From the NCBI RefSeq assembly GCF_002878395.1, contig NC_061116.1, positions 119,884,692-119,948,691 on the forward strand: a DNA stretch of 64,000 nt, in the 5' to 3' direction. Numbering within the stretch: the stretch's first letter is position 1; the number at the start of each line of letters is the position of its first letter. Both the position numbers and the translations under genes were made by a program. Below are positions 1 to 10,050 of this stretch, piece by piece. Below the pieces are notes generated by a model, which searched no databases, was not told the DNA's origin, and saw only the letters and a list, made by a program, of their open reading frames with translations. The DNA comes from Capsicum annuum. Taxonomy: Eukaryota > Streptophyta > Magnoliopsida > Solanales > Solanaceae.

Positions 1-275
1 AAAAACATAATTCTTTTCTATTTATTTCCCATTTTATTTCTGTTTCGTTAAATGTTCCTGAATAATATCTACAATTATGTTCTAATTTTTCTTCTTCATA
101 TCTATATTTGAGTACTCCTCCATAACTATATTCACTTGCATCAGCTTCTACTATATATGTAATTTTTTTATTTTCATCTGGAAATTGTAATTTTGGTAAT
201 TCTTTACAAAGTAATTTTATTTTCTGTACCTGTTTTTTGTCTTCTTCATTATATCTATATTCTACATCCTTTTTT

Positions 276-375
276 NNNNNNNNNNNNNNNNNNNNNNNNN
301 NNNNNNNNNNNNNNNNNNNNNNNNNNNNNNNNNNNNNNNNNNNNNNNNNNNNNNNNNNNNNNNNNNNNNNNNNNN
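276..375. other. Assembly gap (100 N) with duplicated flanks
   Basis: Exactly 100 N. The 192 bases before it (about 84-275) reappear after it (about 376-567), apparently without differences. This is the signature of two overlapping contig ends that were not merged. The real molecule probably carries this stretch once. Confidence 0.95.
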
Positions 376-875
376 ATTTTTTCTTCTTCATATCTATATT
401 TGAGTACTCCTCCATAACTATATTCACTTGCATCAGCTTCTACTATATATGTAATTTTTTTATTTTCATCTGGAAATTGTAATTTTGGTAATTCTTTACA
501 AAGTAATTTTATTTTCTGTACCTGTTTTTTGTCTTCTTCATTATATCTATATTCTACATCCTTTTTTAATTTTCCCGTAATGGTTTTAAGTTTTCTGCTA
601 ATTTTGGAATATATTCTCTTACTTAATTTACTAATTCTAAAAATGATTGTAATTTCTTTTTTATATTTAATTCTTCTTCTGAATTTATTATTTTTTTGGA
701 CTATATGTTGTTGCATTTTGACTCCACTTTTATCTATTTGTATTCCTAAAAATTCTATCTGATTTTTCATAATTTCTGCTTTCTTCTCACTTAAACTTAT
801 TCTCAATTTTTCTATTATATCTGTAAATTGTTCTAATAATTTTAAATGTTCTTCTTTAGTTTTTGTATATAATAG

Positions 876-933
876 TATATCATCTATGTATACTATACAA
901 TTACCTAATTGTATAGTATACATAGATGATATA
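876..933. repeat. Perfect 28-bp inverted repeat at the RT active site, abutting a gap
   Basis: Arms 876-903 and 906-933 are exact reverse complements around the spacer CC. The arms cover the YIDD codons. Because the palindrome stops exactly at the N run and the normal sequence resumes after the gap, a fold-back read or contig-end artefact is more likely than a real rearrangement. Confidence 0.8.
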
Positions 934-1033
934 NNNNNNNNNNNNNNNNNNNNNNNNNNNNNNNNNNNNNNNNNNNNNNNNNNNNNNNNNNNNNNNNNNN
1001 NNNNNNNNNNNNNNNNNNNNNNNNNNNNNNNNN
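934..1033. other. Assembly gap (100 N) with duplicated and folded-back flanks
   Basis: Exactly 100 N. Bases 843-903 recur at 1034-1094. In addition 876-903 and 906-933 form a perfect inverted repeat with a 2-base spacer, which inverts the RT active-site coding sequence against the gap. Confidence 0.95.
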
Positions 1034-1126
1034 TAAATGTTCTTCTTTAGTTTTTGTATATAATAGTATATCATCTATGTATACTATACAATTAGGTAAT
1101 TGTTTAAAATAACTATCCATAAAATA

Positions 1127-2119
1127 TTAATATCTACCTGGTGCATTTTTATATCCAAATGGTAGTACATTCCATTCATAAAATCCTTGTGGTACCGTAA
1201 ATGCGGTTAATTCCTTAGATTCTTCTTCTAACTTTAAATGGTAAAATCTTGATTTACAATCAAATTTACTAAAATAATTATATCCTTGTATTTGCCTTAT
1301 TTTTAATATCTTGTTTGGTATTGGGTAATTATAAGTCATAGTCTTTGCATTTAAATTTCTATAATCAATAACATCCTGCTTTTTCCTTTTTTTTTGTTCA
1401 CTATGTTTATTTACTATAAATGTTGGGCTATTATGTTTACTATTACTTTTTTGTATATATTGTTTTTCTAATAATTCTTCTATATGCATTTTAAATTCTT
1501 TTAAATCATCAAAATTATATGTTAATGATTTCTGGGTTATTATGCTATTTTTATCCATTAATTCAATTTTAATAGTGGTTTTATGTTTTTTCCATCCTTT
1601 TAATGAATCTTCACTATATATTTGTTCTAATTTTTTCTTAATTATTTCTATCTTATTTATTGAAAATATAGTTATTTCCTTTTTATTTATTGAAAATACA
1701 ACCAGTTCTATTGTATCTTCAGTATTTTTTATATTTTCTAATTTTTGTGTAGTTTTTTCACTTCCTTCTATCCAATCAATTTTCTTTCTTATTTTATTAA
1801 TAACTCTTTTTGCTCTTACATTCTGTTTACATGGTGTTGTAAACCACCAATCTGTTCTAGTTATTATATGTGGGTATAATTTATCTAAAAACGACATTCC
1901 TAAAAGTATATCTTTTGATGTTAGCTCATAATTATAGATTTCTTCTATTGTTGATATTTTATCCCAGACTTGTGTTTTTACATTCTTAGCTATATAAGTA
2001 ATTAAGCTTCCTTCGTTATTAAATCCTTTAACTATTATTGGTGTTTTTAATTTATCCAATTTACTTTCTGGTAAACAATTATATCTACATAAATTAGCTT
2101 CTGCTCCTGTATCTACCAT
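1127..2119 (-). pseudogene. Pararetrovirus pol, aspartic protease plus RT fingers/palm
   Basis: A 330-residue open stretch. Residues 1-110 are a retropepsin: DTGA at residues 3-6 supplies the catalytic Asp, and DILLGMSFLD is the second conserved hydrophobic/Gly motif. A Lys-rich linker of about 80 residues follows, then RT from about residue 190: DVIDYRNLN, FSKFDCKSRFYHLKL and FGYKNAPGRY are the standard caulimovirid RT blocks. The open frame begins at an internal Met just before DTGA; matching sequence continues upstream, so the Met is not necessarily the viral start. A single TAA after GRY (1127-1129) breaks continuity with the YIDD segment. Confidence 0.88.
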
Positions 2120-2584
2120 AGGTGTATAATATCTACTGTAATAGCCTTATACTACTATCTTCATTAATACATATATTTTCATATCATGTTAAAGCTCTTC
2201 TTAAGAATAATTTCTCTCTGTTATATGTTATAAATAGTTGTGTATGCTCTATATTATATGGTTTTACTTGTTCTAACCATTTTATTCCTAATATTATGTC
2301 TAATTTTTACATTTCTTCCTTTATTTCAAATTCTATTTTCATTTTCTAACTCCTATTGTTATTTCCTTTTCTGCTATATTTTTAGCGTTCACTAAGTTTC
2401 TTGGTAGATCTGGACATATATTATTATCAGATTTTATTTCCTCATTTTTTACTAGATATTTTGCTATATAATTTTCTTCTTGTCCTGTATTTAAGAGTAT
2501 TAAATATTCTTTTTCATTTATTATTCCTGTTATGTAATATTGGTTTAAATTAACTATTGAACTTGTTTCATAACCTGATCTTTT
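2120..2584 (-). pseudogene. Degenerate retropepsin-like segment between MP and protease
   Basis: Downstream of the movement-protein stop, the same frame encodes a segment with LLNTGQEENYIAKYL. In the +1 region, after stops at about 2350 and 2315, comes LDIILGIKWLEQVKPY. The spacing and pattern (hydrophobic-x-TG, then an ILG motif about 80 residues on) are those of a retropepsin, but the catalytic Asp position is Asn. A complete DTGA protease follows immediately. The segment may be a duplicated, inactive protease or a protease-like C-terminal domain of the movement protein. Several stops and a frame change show that it is decayed. Confidence 0.55.
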
Positions 2585-3442
2585 TTATGAACTTGATGAT
2601 TCTGTTTTTTCATAAGTTATTCTTTTTGTTGTACTTATTTTATCACTTATTATTTCTGAATCTTCTTCTATGTCTATATTTCTGTAACTATAATCATTAT
2701 TATCAATTGTTTTTCCGAATTGTTCAAAAGGACTTTCTATTTGTATTTTATTAATTTTATTTTTTCCCGTTGTTTTATGTTTTGTTGTTAATACATATAG
2801 ATTTTTACATCTTACTGTAAATATTTTACTTCCTGGAATTAGTTCTATTCCTGATATTTTCCAATATAATATTAATAATTTATCTATATTTTTATTTGTT
2901 ATTGCTACTGAATAGTTCGCACTTATTATAAATTTAAATTTTTGGTATATTAAATTTCCTTTTATGGTAGTTATTATACTTTTTTCTATAGGTTTTATAG
3001 TTCTATCATCTGTCAAATATAATTCTATTGGTGTATCTATTCCTTCCCTAAAACATGCTTTTATTAATATATCTGTACCTCTAAGGTGTACATATTTTAT
3101 TGGGTCTCTACTTTTTATATCGTTTATTTCTTTATTAATTAACCTTTTTGTTACTAGTGGTATACTAGCTTTACCTTTTGCATATCTACAGTCTATTACA
3201 TATTCCTTTTGACTTACTACGTAATATTCTTCCTTTTTCCTAGTAAATATATTTTTTATTGTTGGTATTTTAAATATTTTTTCTACACTTAAGTCTAACT
3301 CTTTTTCTTTTATTTCATCAAATATATTATTATCAAATATTATTTTTTGATCTGTTTCTTCGTAATTTAAATATTCTTCTTTTGTTATTATTTTTATATC
3401 TTCTTCAGTTATTTGGTTTATTTGTATATCTTCTTCAGTCAT
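2585..3442 (-). CDS. Caulimovirid movement protein (30K superfamily), probably nonfunctional copy
   Basis: 285 codons, open. The central region (about residues 70-220) has the features of 30K-superfamily movement proteins, which open plasmodesmata or build tubules for cell-to-cell spread: a conserved block ending IELYLTDDRTI (residues about 140-150), followed by beta-rich segments. The N terminus is acidic; the C terminus is Ser/Thr/Glu-rich. The start ATG at 3442 overlaps the end of the preceding capsid frame (ATGACTGA arrangement), a typical caulimovirid junction for coupled translation. The frame continues in register beyond its TAA into the protease-like segment, so the stop may be a later mutation in a longer protein. 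Function is assigned by family resemblance only. Confidence 0.75.
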   Translation of the reverse strand: MTEEDIQINQITEEDIKIITKEEYLNYEETDQKIIFDNNIFDEIKEKELDLSVEKIFKIPTIKNIFTRKKEEYYVVSQKEYVIDCRYAKGKASIPLVTKRLINKEINDIKSRDPIKYVHLRGTDILIKACFREGIDTPIELYLTDDRTIKPIEKSIITTIKGNLIYQKFKFIISANYSVAITNKNIDKLLILYWKISGIELIPGSKIFTVRCKNLYVLTTKHKTTGKNKINKIQIESPFEQFGKTIDNNDYSYRNIDIEEDSEIISDKISTTKRITYEKTESSSS

Positions 3443-5236
3443 TTAATTCGTCTAATTCACTATCTATTTCATTATCTTCTATTTCATATATACTGTCTTC
3501 ACTTTCTAATTCGTAATCTATATAATCTATCTGCATATATTCTGTATTTTTATTTTTATTTCTGATATTTATTTATTTTTTGGGTTTTTAGGTAATTTAC
3601 AATCTCTAGCTAAATGTCCTAATTTTCCGCAATTATAACAAGTACATTCTTTTATAGATTTCTTTTTCCTATATGGTTTTTTATGTTTATAATTTTTTTA
3701 CATAATATCTTTTTCTTGTCTTTTTATATTTATATTTTGATTTCTTGTATTTCTTATATTTCTTAAGTCTTTTTCTTTTCTTATAATATCTTTCTTCACA
3801 TCCAAATTGAGGTGCTATTTTATCTTTGCAACATGTTAAATTTTTTATTAATATTTTTTTCATTTTTATTTCTTCTCTATATTTTTCACGTAGGTTTCTA
3901 TACCATTGTTGTAAAAATTTTATTCTTGCTCCTAGAGTATCTACTATTTTTGCTTCATCCCAACTTTTTATTATTTTTGAACTAAATGGTTTAGGTAATT
4001 TACTAAAATATAATTTTCTTATTTCGTTACTTTCTTCTATATTATATTCTCTTTTATAATAATAATTTTTAAATGCGCAAGTATATTCATCTACATAGCA
4101 CATATCACATATTGTTAATTTTAACATTAAATTCCTATTTGTATTTTTCTCTTCATTTTGTTCTTCTTCTGTTGTTGTCATGCTACTAAATTCGTCTTTT
4201 ATAGCGATTTTATATTTTTTAATAATTCTATAGGTGTTAATTTAGTTGTTGTTGTTGATGATGTTCCTTCTGTAGGTTTATCAGTTCTTAATACCCTTTT
4301 ACTATTTTCAGTTAGATTTAAAAATCATAATTTCACTGTTCCTATTAGTGTTCTTTCTATATATTCTGGTGCATCTGTTATATTTATATTATTATCTAAT
4401 AATTGTTTTGTCATATATCCGATCCATAATTGTATTATTTTTTCTGTATTTATTACACAATCTAAGTCTAAAAAGTTATAATTTTTATTAACTATTTGTT
4501 TTGGTGTCCATTTGTCATATTCATTCTTTAGATTATATCTTTTAAAGTTATTCTTATAATATGTAGGTTTTCTTATTTATGATGTTCTGGGTATTATATT
4601 TTTTATATTTTCATCTTCTTTTTTATCAAGAGTGTTTATTTCCTTGTTTATATTTTCTAAGCTTTCTTCATTAATTACTTCTAGTTTTTCATTGATTTCT
4701 AAATTTTTTGTATTTGTTAAGATTTCTGTATATGTTTCACTCTATTCCGAATCATAATTATCTGTTTCTTCAACATCTATTGTATTAATTTCTAATTCCT
4801 TGGTTTCTATTTCTTTATTATTTATTTCTAATTTTTCTTTAAATTGACTTATCTCATTTAATAATTTTTGTTCTTTATCTTTTTCTTTTTTTTCTTTCTG
4901 TCCTTTTTTATACAGATCCTTTAGCATTTGTAGTTCTTTTTCTAATTCAGCAATCCTACTATTTTTAGTTTCTTCTAATTTTCATATTTTTTCTATAGTT
5001 TGTTGGTTTATTTTTTCTATTTCCTTTTTTCTATCTATTTCTTCATTTTCTTTTTCTATTCTCACCATAGCTGTCAATTTATCTTCTAATTTTAATTCTT
5101 CTTTCTCTAACATTAAATATAAATGTTCACCTATTTTCTTATACCTTCTCCCTAGATTAGAAAATACTATTTTTATTTTTAACCCTTCATGGTTTTCATA
5201 TATTTTTTCATCTATTATAAATTCTTCTTTGTTCAT
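3435..5236 (-). pseudogene. Pararetrovirus capsid ORF (coiled coil, capsid core, CCHC), broken
   Basis: Begins at ATG 5236, three bases after the stop of the small upstream ORF. Segment 5236-4982 and, after an in-frame TGA, segment 4981-4742 are Glu/Lys-rich and likely coiled coil. After another in-frame stop (4742-4744) and a frame change, the capsid core runs from about 4181 to 3687, ending in a very basic Lys/Arg/Tyr tract. A one-base slip in an A run then puts the CCHC knuckle in a new frame, and an acidic C terminus (about 3535-3437) ends at a TGA overlapping the movement-protein start. At least two stops and two frame changes make it nonfunctional. Basic tract plus CCHC plus acidic tail is the usual caulimovirid capsid architecture. 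Confidence 0.75.
3599..3640 (-). other. CCHC zinc knuckle of the capsid protein
   Basis: Reads CYNCGKLGHLARDC, an exact CX2CX4HX4C knuckle, the RNA-binding signature near the C terminus of caulimovirid capsid proteins. It lies one frame away from the preceding 3687-4181 capsid segment. Confidence 0.9.
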
Positions 5237-5239
5237 TTT

Positions 5240-5452
5240 TTATTTAATTGTTAATAAATCATGTTGGTATGTATATTCTAGACTATCTATTGTTGATTCT
5301 AAATTTGATATTTCTTCTTTTTGTGCATTTATTGAGTTTTTACTAACTCCGGCAATTATATTATACTGTAGTCTTTCTAACCTTATTTTTAATTCTTTAA
5401 GTTTTTCAGATATTATTTGTTTTAATTCTTTATATTTTTGTACGTTATTCAT
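5240..5452 (-). CDS. Small coiled-coil protein at 5' end of pararetrovirus
   Basis: 70 codons starting at ATG 5452, about 110 bases inside the primer site, and ending three bases before the next viral ATG. The sequence is rich in Leu, Ile, Lys and Glu with heptad-like spacing, so it is probably a coiled coil. Small first ORFs of this kind occur in several caulimovirids and may be virion-associated or structural. No named domain can be recognised. It is the only viral ORF in this copy that is both short and undamaged, so conservation cannot be inferred from its openness. Confidence 0.55.
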   Translation of the reverse strand: MNNVQKYKELKQIISEKLKELKIRLERLQYNIIAGVSKNSINAQKEEISNLESTIDSLEYTYQHDLLTIK

Positions 5453-5511
5453 TTAAATAATATTTTGGGAAATAAATCTCATCATAATTAATGAATTAAT
5501 TAAATAAATCC

Positions 5512-5536
5512 ATATATATATATATATATATATATA
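5512..5536. repeat. (TA)n microsatellite in the pararetrovirus leader
   Basis: About 12 TA units between the primer site and the first ORF. TA tracts are often seen at or near endogenous pararetroviruses in Solanaceae (recalled, not checked). Confidence 0.9.
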
Positions 5537-5563
5537 CTACTTCCATATTTTTTAAATAACAAG

Positions 5564-5575
5564 GCTTTGATACCA
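5564..5575 (-). promoter_or_regulatory. tRNA-Met primer binding site of the pararetrovirus
   Basis: Reads TGGTATCAAAGC on the minus strand, one base different from the initiator-tRNA-Met complement TGGTATCAGAGC. It sits about 110 bases 5' of the first viral ORF, where caulimovirid minus-strand DNA synthesis starts. The viral homology ends here. An alternative is that it belongs to the adjacent truncated LTR retrotransposon. Confidence 0.75.
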
Positions 5576-5576
5576 T

Positions 5577-6085
5577 TTTTAGGGGGTGCGGATTAGGCAC
5601 GGTAAGTTTACTAGATAATAAATACTTCTTGGGGATTTAATCCCTTAACTGGAATGTGGATTAGAGCTTTACCGTGATGTGGTGATGATGTCACCGTTAT
5701 ACCCACCGTGATACGGTGCAATCACAGTGGGTTGTTGGAATTGACAATTACAGATTTGACCTCCACCGTGATGTGGTGAGGCTTTCATCGCTATTTCTAC
5801 TGTGACACAGTAGAATCACGGTGACTTGCTGGAATAAAAATCCAAACACTATCCAAAACTCATCGAAAAAATTTGAAACTTACTCGAGACATGTTAACTA
5901 CACCCCTAAACATGAATCAAATCAAACCCATCTTCTCGGAGCCCGAAAGGTCAAGTTAAAATCCTTGAAGTTATAGGGAGTCAAAAGTGACTAAGTCCCT
6001 CAATACTTAGTCTTATTTTTAGGTTCTAAGTGTCTTAAGCAAGTAATAGGGGTTGAGCTGGACTTAGAAATGCACGGGGTATTAC
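5577..6085 (-). mobile_element. Truncated chromovirus-type LTR (family F)
   Basis: On the minus strand the segment starts TGTAATACCCCGTGC, as the LTRs of A, B and the solo LTR do, and is cut after about 509 bases at the pararetrovirus edge. Positions 5660-5830 hold a set of short inverted/direct repeats built on ACCGTGATGTGGTG and CACCGTGATACGGTG, the same type of module found upstream of the promoter in the other LTRs. No coding sequence is seen. Confidence 0.6.
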
Positions 6086-7309
6086 ACAAATATGTGAATT
6101 CTAGTGGCCTCTTGTGATGAGATCATGGGGCAAGGCTCAGCAAGGAGAAATAAAGCTCGTGTTATGAGGCCCAGAAATAAGGACTGCCTCTGACATCGCA
6201 AGGCCCAGTAATGTGAAATTCCTTTTGCATCACGAGGCCCAAAAAGGTGCAATGCACCTCACGTCACAAGGCCCAGTCCCAAGCCTAGAAATACCCTGAC
6301 AATCAGCCTCATTATTCCATTATTCCCTTTAAATACTCCCTTGTTTCCCCATTCCCATCTCCCCTAAAGAACCCTAGCCGCACTGACCCCATCCAAAATA
6401 TAAATTTTCTCTTCTATTTTATGTTATTTGCAATCAAATAAACAAGAAGCTTTTCACACATCTTATTCAAGAAAATTAAGGGAAGTCTCCTATTCTTATT
6501 TCTTTGATTTAATTGAGTGCAAAAAGTGAATTAATTTTAGGTAAATTGAATTATAAATTGTTTTTCTTGCTACTTAGTGAGCTATTTTAGTCCAAAGAGC
6601 ATTTTGGTACTAATGCAATTCTTATGATGTTACATGTGTTTAGTTTGGCCATTGTTGTGGATATAGTTTGTTTCCATGAATTGTTAGTGAAATGTAGCAC
6701 ATATGAGCATCTTGAATAATTGAAAAATATGGAGTGAAGGAAAGAGTTAAGTAGTGGCATGCATTTTAGTATTGTGGTGTATGTAGTTGATAAGGGAAGT
6801 CTAAGTACCTTAGAGTTGTTAAGTTACAGTACCATGAGAACAACAAAGTGTGGGGTGGTTTATTAAATCTCCACACACTTAGTTATGGTTAAAAGTTGTG
6901 ATATGTGTGCCATTGCAATTGAATCTATGCTTAACCTTATGCATGTACTTGTGTACAAAATGATAAATTGGGAATATGTATGAGCACATGTTGGTGTGGT
7001 TCTATGAAACAATTAAATTTGTCTACCTAGAGTTTTCTTAATGAAGTGATGTGGATTATCAATATCGTAAGATTGAATGATGATATGATTGCATGATATC
7101 TGAGAGTTGTGCTTGATATATGAGAGTTGTGCTTAGGCAAAATATATATTTAATAGGGGAAGTCTGAGTACCCTGGCTCTCGTACTTTTGCACTTGTGCT
7201 AGCAACTAAGTGTTGGGTGTTTTCAATAATTTCTCATAGTTAGTGTTTGCAAGTTCAACATAGGTGCGCTATTTGTTGTGTTTGCTAAATGTTATGATTA
7301 ACGGTTGAG

Positions 7310-8658
7310 ATGTATGGTCGTCAGCATAAAAGAAAGATCATGGCTGAATCTTATGGGCTAGCACGCAAAAAAATAGGCAATATAGTTGAGTGCCCCAATC
7401 TACGGCTATCCCACATGGGCAAGTTGGGAGGTTCGACACTAAAGGGTTGCAGAGGTTAGGAAGAAGTGGTATCCAAAGCACAATGAGTCTGTGTATTATG
7501 CAGACCAATTCATTGATTGAGCCAGCTTATTGAGAGAGTTCCCCAGCATAGTGCGCTTGATAGAGGAGTTACATATGAACTTTTTATTTTAGCAGCCCCA
7601 TGAGTGTAACTTGATCCTTGTTAGGGAGTTTTACACAAGCTGGGACCTACGAGAGAGGGACTCAGAAGTCAAGAACGAGGTGAGGTGATAACTTTTACTG
7701 CTCATTCTTTGAATATCCTTCTAGGTACACCTGAGGTAGATGCTGAGTCTTTGAAGTAAATAAACATCGAACCACCTTATGCAGACATCCTCCATCTATT
7801 GTATGGGAACCAATCTACAACTAGGTGGAAACATAAAAAAGATAACAGCATTCACTTTACATACCCTTTAGTCTGATGAACAAAGAGGCCCACATGTGGG
7901 ATAAGATTATCTACACTCATTTCATTTACGGGACACACCTAACAGAGGTGACATATGATAGAGTGTGTATTATCTATGACCTAATGCGTGATGATGTTGA
8001 TGTGAATGTAGGCGTTGTTATCTTTTTGGCTATGAAGAAGGCGAGGAGTCATGCGATGCGTAGATATGGGTTTGGTATTTTACTAACATGGTTTTTAAGG
8101 GATCTTGGTATAGAGAAGGAGGACCTCGATTATAGGCCATTAGTGGACACTCATTCGATAGATATATCCCGTACTAAGGGGATCACTAGGACTTATGGTT
8201 CGATATTTACTATGCCTGAGTATCAGGCTCAGAATAATGAGATCACAACCCAGATGTATGGGCTGCAACAACTATATTTGAGGATAGGGGGACGCCCAAC
8301 AACACCATAGAAGATTTAAGCTGTTGAGATAGACTATCCTCTTGGTTTGCATGCGAGAAAAATATTGCAGATCGGTCCAGACTTTTTAAAGCTGGTTGAT
8401 AATAATGTACCCACTGACGTAGAGCATCGGCTGTGTAATTCAGATATAGAGTCAGAGAAGAAGGATATTGGTGATGATGTAAACGTGGGACCTGTGGTCT
8501 ATGTTTCAGAATCTGGTAATGACATGGATGAGACAGTGCTTCATTTTAAGTGTGGGGTCTCGGTATCTCATTCCTTGTACTTTTATTCTATTTTATTTTG
8601 TTGGATATTTTTATTTTTAGTCTATTGGATGTTTTTTCTTTTTGTGTGTTGGATTTAG
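7310..8658 (+). pseudogene. Putative plant transposon protein domain (PF20167-like), broken
   Basis: From about 7610 the translation matches the recalled pattern of the Pfam 'putative plant transposon protein' family, abundant in Solanaceae Ty3-type elements: VREFYTSWDL (about 7620), ITFTAHSLNILLGTP (about 7690), and then an open stretch at 7876-8310. That stretch contains THLTEVTYDRV, a GFGILLTWFLRDLGIE helix and the family's characteristic LYLRIGGRP ending. An acidic low-complexity tail follows (8347-8560), then a hydrophobic stretch. At least four stops or frameshifts break the reading between 7430 and 7876. The biochemical role of the domain is unknown. The 7310 ATG is only the first plausible start. 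Confidence 0.6.
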
Positions 8659-9239
8659 TCATTCTAACTATTCAAAATGATACGGTATGCAATAGTTAGT
8701 ATTTAGTAGTAGTTTGCTCAATAGTTATGTGTTTAATAGTTACTTTTGCCCTCAATACAATTCTTAATAAGTTGTCATAGTTAGGTATCCTCCCCTATGA
8801 TGGATGGATGACGACCATCTTAAGGGGAGTTAGTTGTAGGAAAGTAAGAAGTGATAAGAACCGAATCACAATGTTAAGGAGAAATGCTTTTTGTTGGGCC
8901 GTTTGTTGCTTAACCTACATACTTGTATTGAACTAGAAGCATGTCATAACTTATAAAGGGAATGAATGTAGACATTTAATCTCAATAGGTAAAATTTTTA
9001 GTTTGTTGGCTTGAATTTGAATTTGACAAGTGCAAAATCAGAAACTATAGGGATCCAACTTGAATCTAGCATGCACCAAGAGTGAGAGAGGTATTTTTAC
9101 ATGCATAGTGATGTCTAGAACTTGCCCGGTGTATTTACGAAGTGAAATAAAGGATGTTGTATTTAGGAAATGTTGTAGGCATTTTGTTGATAGCCGAATT
9201 TGTAGACCTTATTTACCTACCCTTGTGCATATACCTAGT

Positions 9240-10050
9240 TAGCCCCGTTGACCCTATAGCTTAATTTATTTGGTAGCCACATATGTAGCCTATTCTTCTT
9301 TTGTTCTTTAACCATAATTTGATCCAAAAACTCCTAAGCACTTTAGTATAAATTATTAGAGTAAGGAGTAGAAATTTTAATAAGGATTAAGGTGAAATTA
9401 AAGCCCTTAAGAGATTGCTATTGAGATAGAAAGTTAATATCAATGGTGATTGAGAGTATGAAGTAATGAGAAAAGAAAAATGTTTAAAGAAAAAAAGGAA
9501 GAAAAGATAGAGAAAAAAAGTGGTGAATAGATGACACTCCCACCATAATATGTAATAAGTTTAAAAAGAAAGGGCTAAAGCAAGAGAAAAAGGGAAGGTT
9601 CTGAGGAAAGAATTTGGTTGTTTATCTATAATGTAAATGCTTATTTGATGTACTAAAGTGCTTAGGGATATTATACACTTTGTACCCAAAATAATTCCTA
9701 CCTGTCCCTTCGCCTACATTACAACCTTGAAGACCTAGTTGATCCTTCATTCCAATATTCGACTATTAGTAGAGTAGAACACTAAGGGAAATGTTATGGG
9801 TCATTGTCTATCGAGTATGAATTCCTTGTTTAGAGTGTGCAATTTATTTTTGATATCCCACTTCTATATTGTAAGATTGTGAATGATGTGGGAAACCTTC
9901 TTGTCGTAAGGGTGCATGTGATGATAGTTAGGTGACTTATAATGATCTTGATCGCGTAACTTGATTGAGTTTTCCTGTAAATTGAAAATTGACCTTTAAG
10001 GTAAGGATGTTTTGAAAAGAATAATCCCATGTAATGTAAGTTAATTGACA
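9240..10050 (+). repeat. Tat-like 3' noncoding region, inverse copy of element D 15.5-16.3 kb
   Basis: Reading the reverse complement of element D from about 16330 down to 15530 gives a recognisable diverged match: CTTTGGATCA/TTTGATCC near 9315, then the GA/AAG-rich tract 9470-9600, AGTGCTTAGGGA (9657), CTACATTACAACC (9712), ACACTAAGGGAA (9780) and the GTAAGGGTGCATGTGATG segment. It has no coding potential. It shows that elements G and D share a family-level 3' region in opposite orientations. Confidence 0.55.

Larger units (their letters stand above)
1..1126 (-). pseudogene. Pararetrovirus pol, RT active site to RNase H (gapped)
   Basis: Second half of the viral polymerase. The catalytic motif YIDD lies in the conserved context NCIVYIDDILLYTKTKEEH, once after the second gap (about 1045-1105) and again at about 855-905. 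Thumb/connection follows (FLGIQIDKSG, about 740-770), then the start of RNase H with the first catalytic Asp in the segment EADASEYSYGG, and further RNase H sequence (about 20-90) ending in an INRKEL-like segment at the window edge. One in-frame TAA at 1127-1129 separates this from the upstream RT fingers. Both N gaps fall here and have duplicated flanks, so a translation running across 255-923 is not real protein. The later RNase H catalytic residues are outside the window. Confidence 0.85.
1..5576 (-). mobile_element. Endogenous pararetrovirus (caulimovirid), solendovirus-like, defective, 3' end outside window
   Basis: Minus-strand order is: tRNA-Met primer site, small coiled-coil ORF, capsid-type ORF with a CCHC knuckle, movement protein, retropepsin, reverse transcriptase, RNase H. 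No integrase, LTR or polypurine tract is visible, which fits Caulimoviridae rather than a retrotransposon. The strong AT bias, the small separate 5' ORFs and the short or overlapping ORF junctions resemble the Solendovirus/Cavemovirus side of the family; this placement is inference. There are in-frame stops in the capsid ORF and RT and frameshifts in the capsid and protease regions, so the copy is a fossil. RNase H is still open at base 1. The right edge coincides with the primer site, next to an unrelated LTR fragment. Confidence 0.85.

Noticed and set aside
255..923. A 222-codon RT-RNase H frame running across the first gap
   Set aside because: It joins duplicated gap flanks through 100 N; the protein segment near the gap would be counted twice.
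1542..2349. Plus-strand hydrophobic open frames over the pararetrovirus (for example 1542-1931, 2122-2349, 2964-3212, 4158-4481)
   Set aside because: They are antisense shadows of AT-rich viral ORFs; Phe/Leu/Ile-rich translations arise from T-rich complements and carry no motif.
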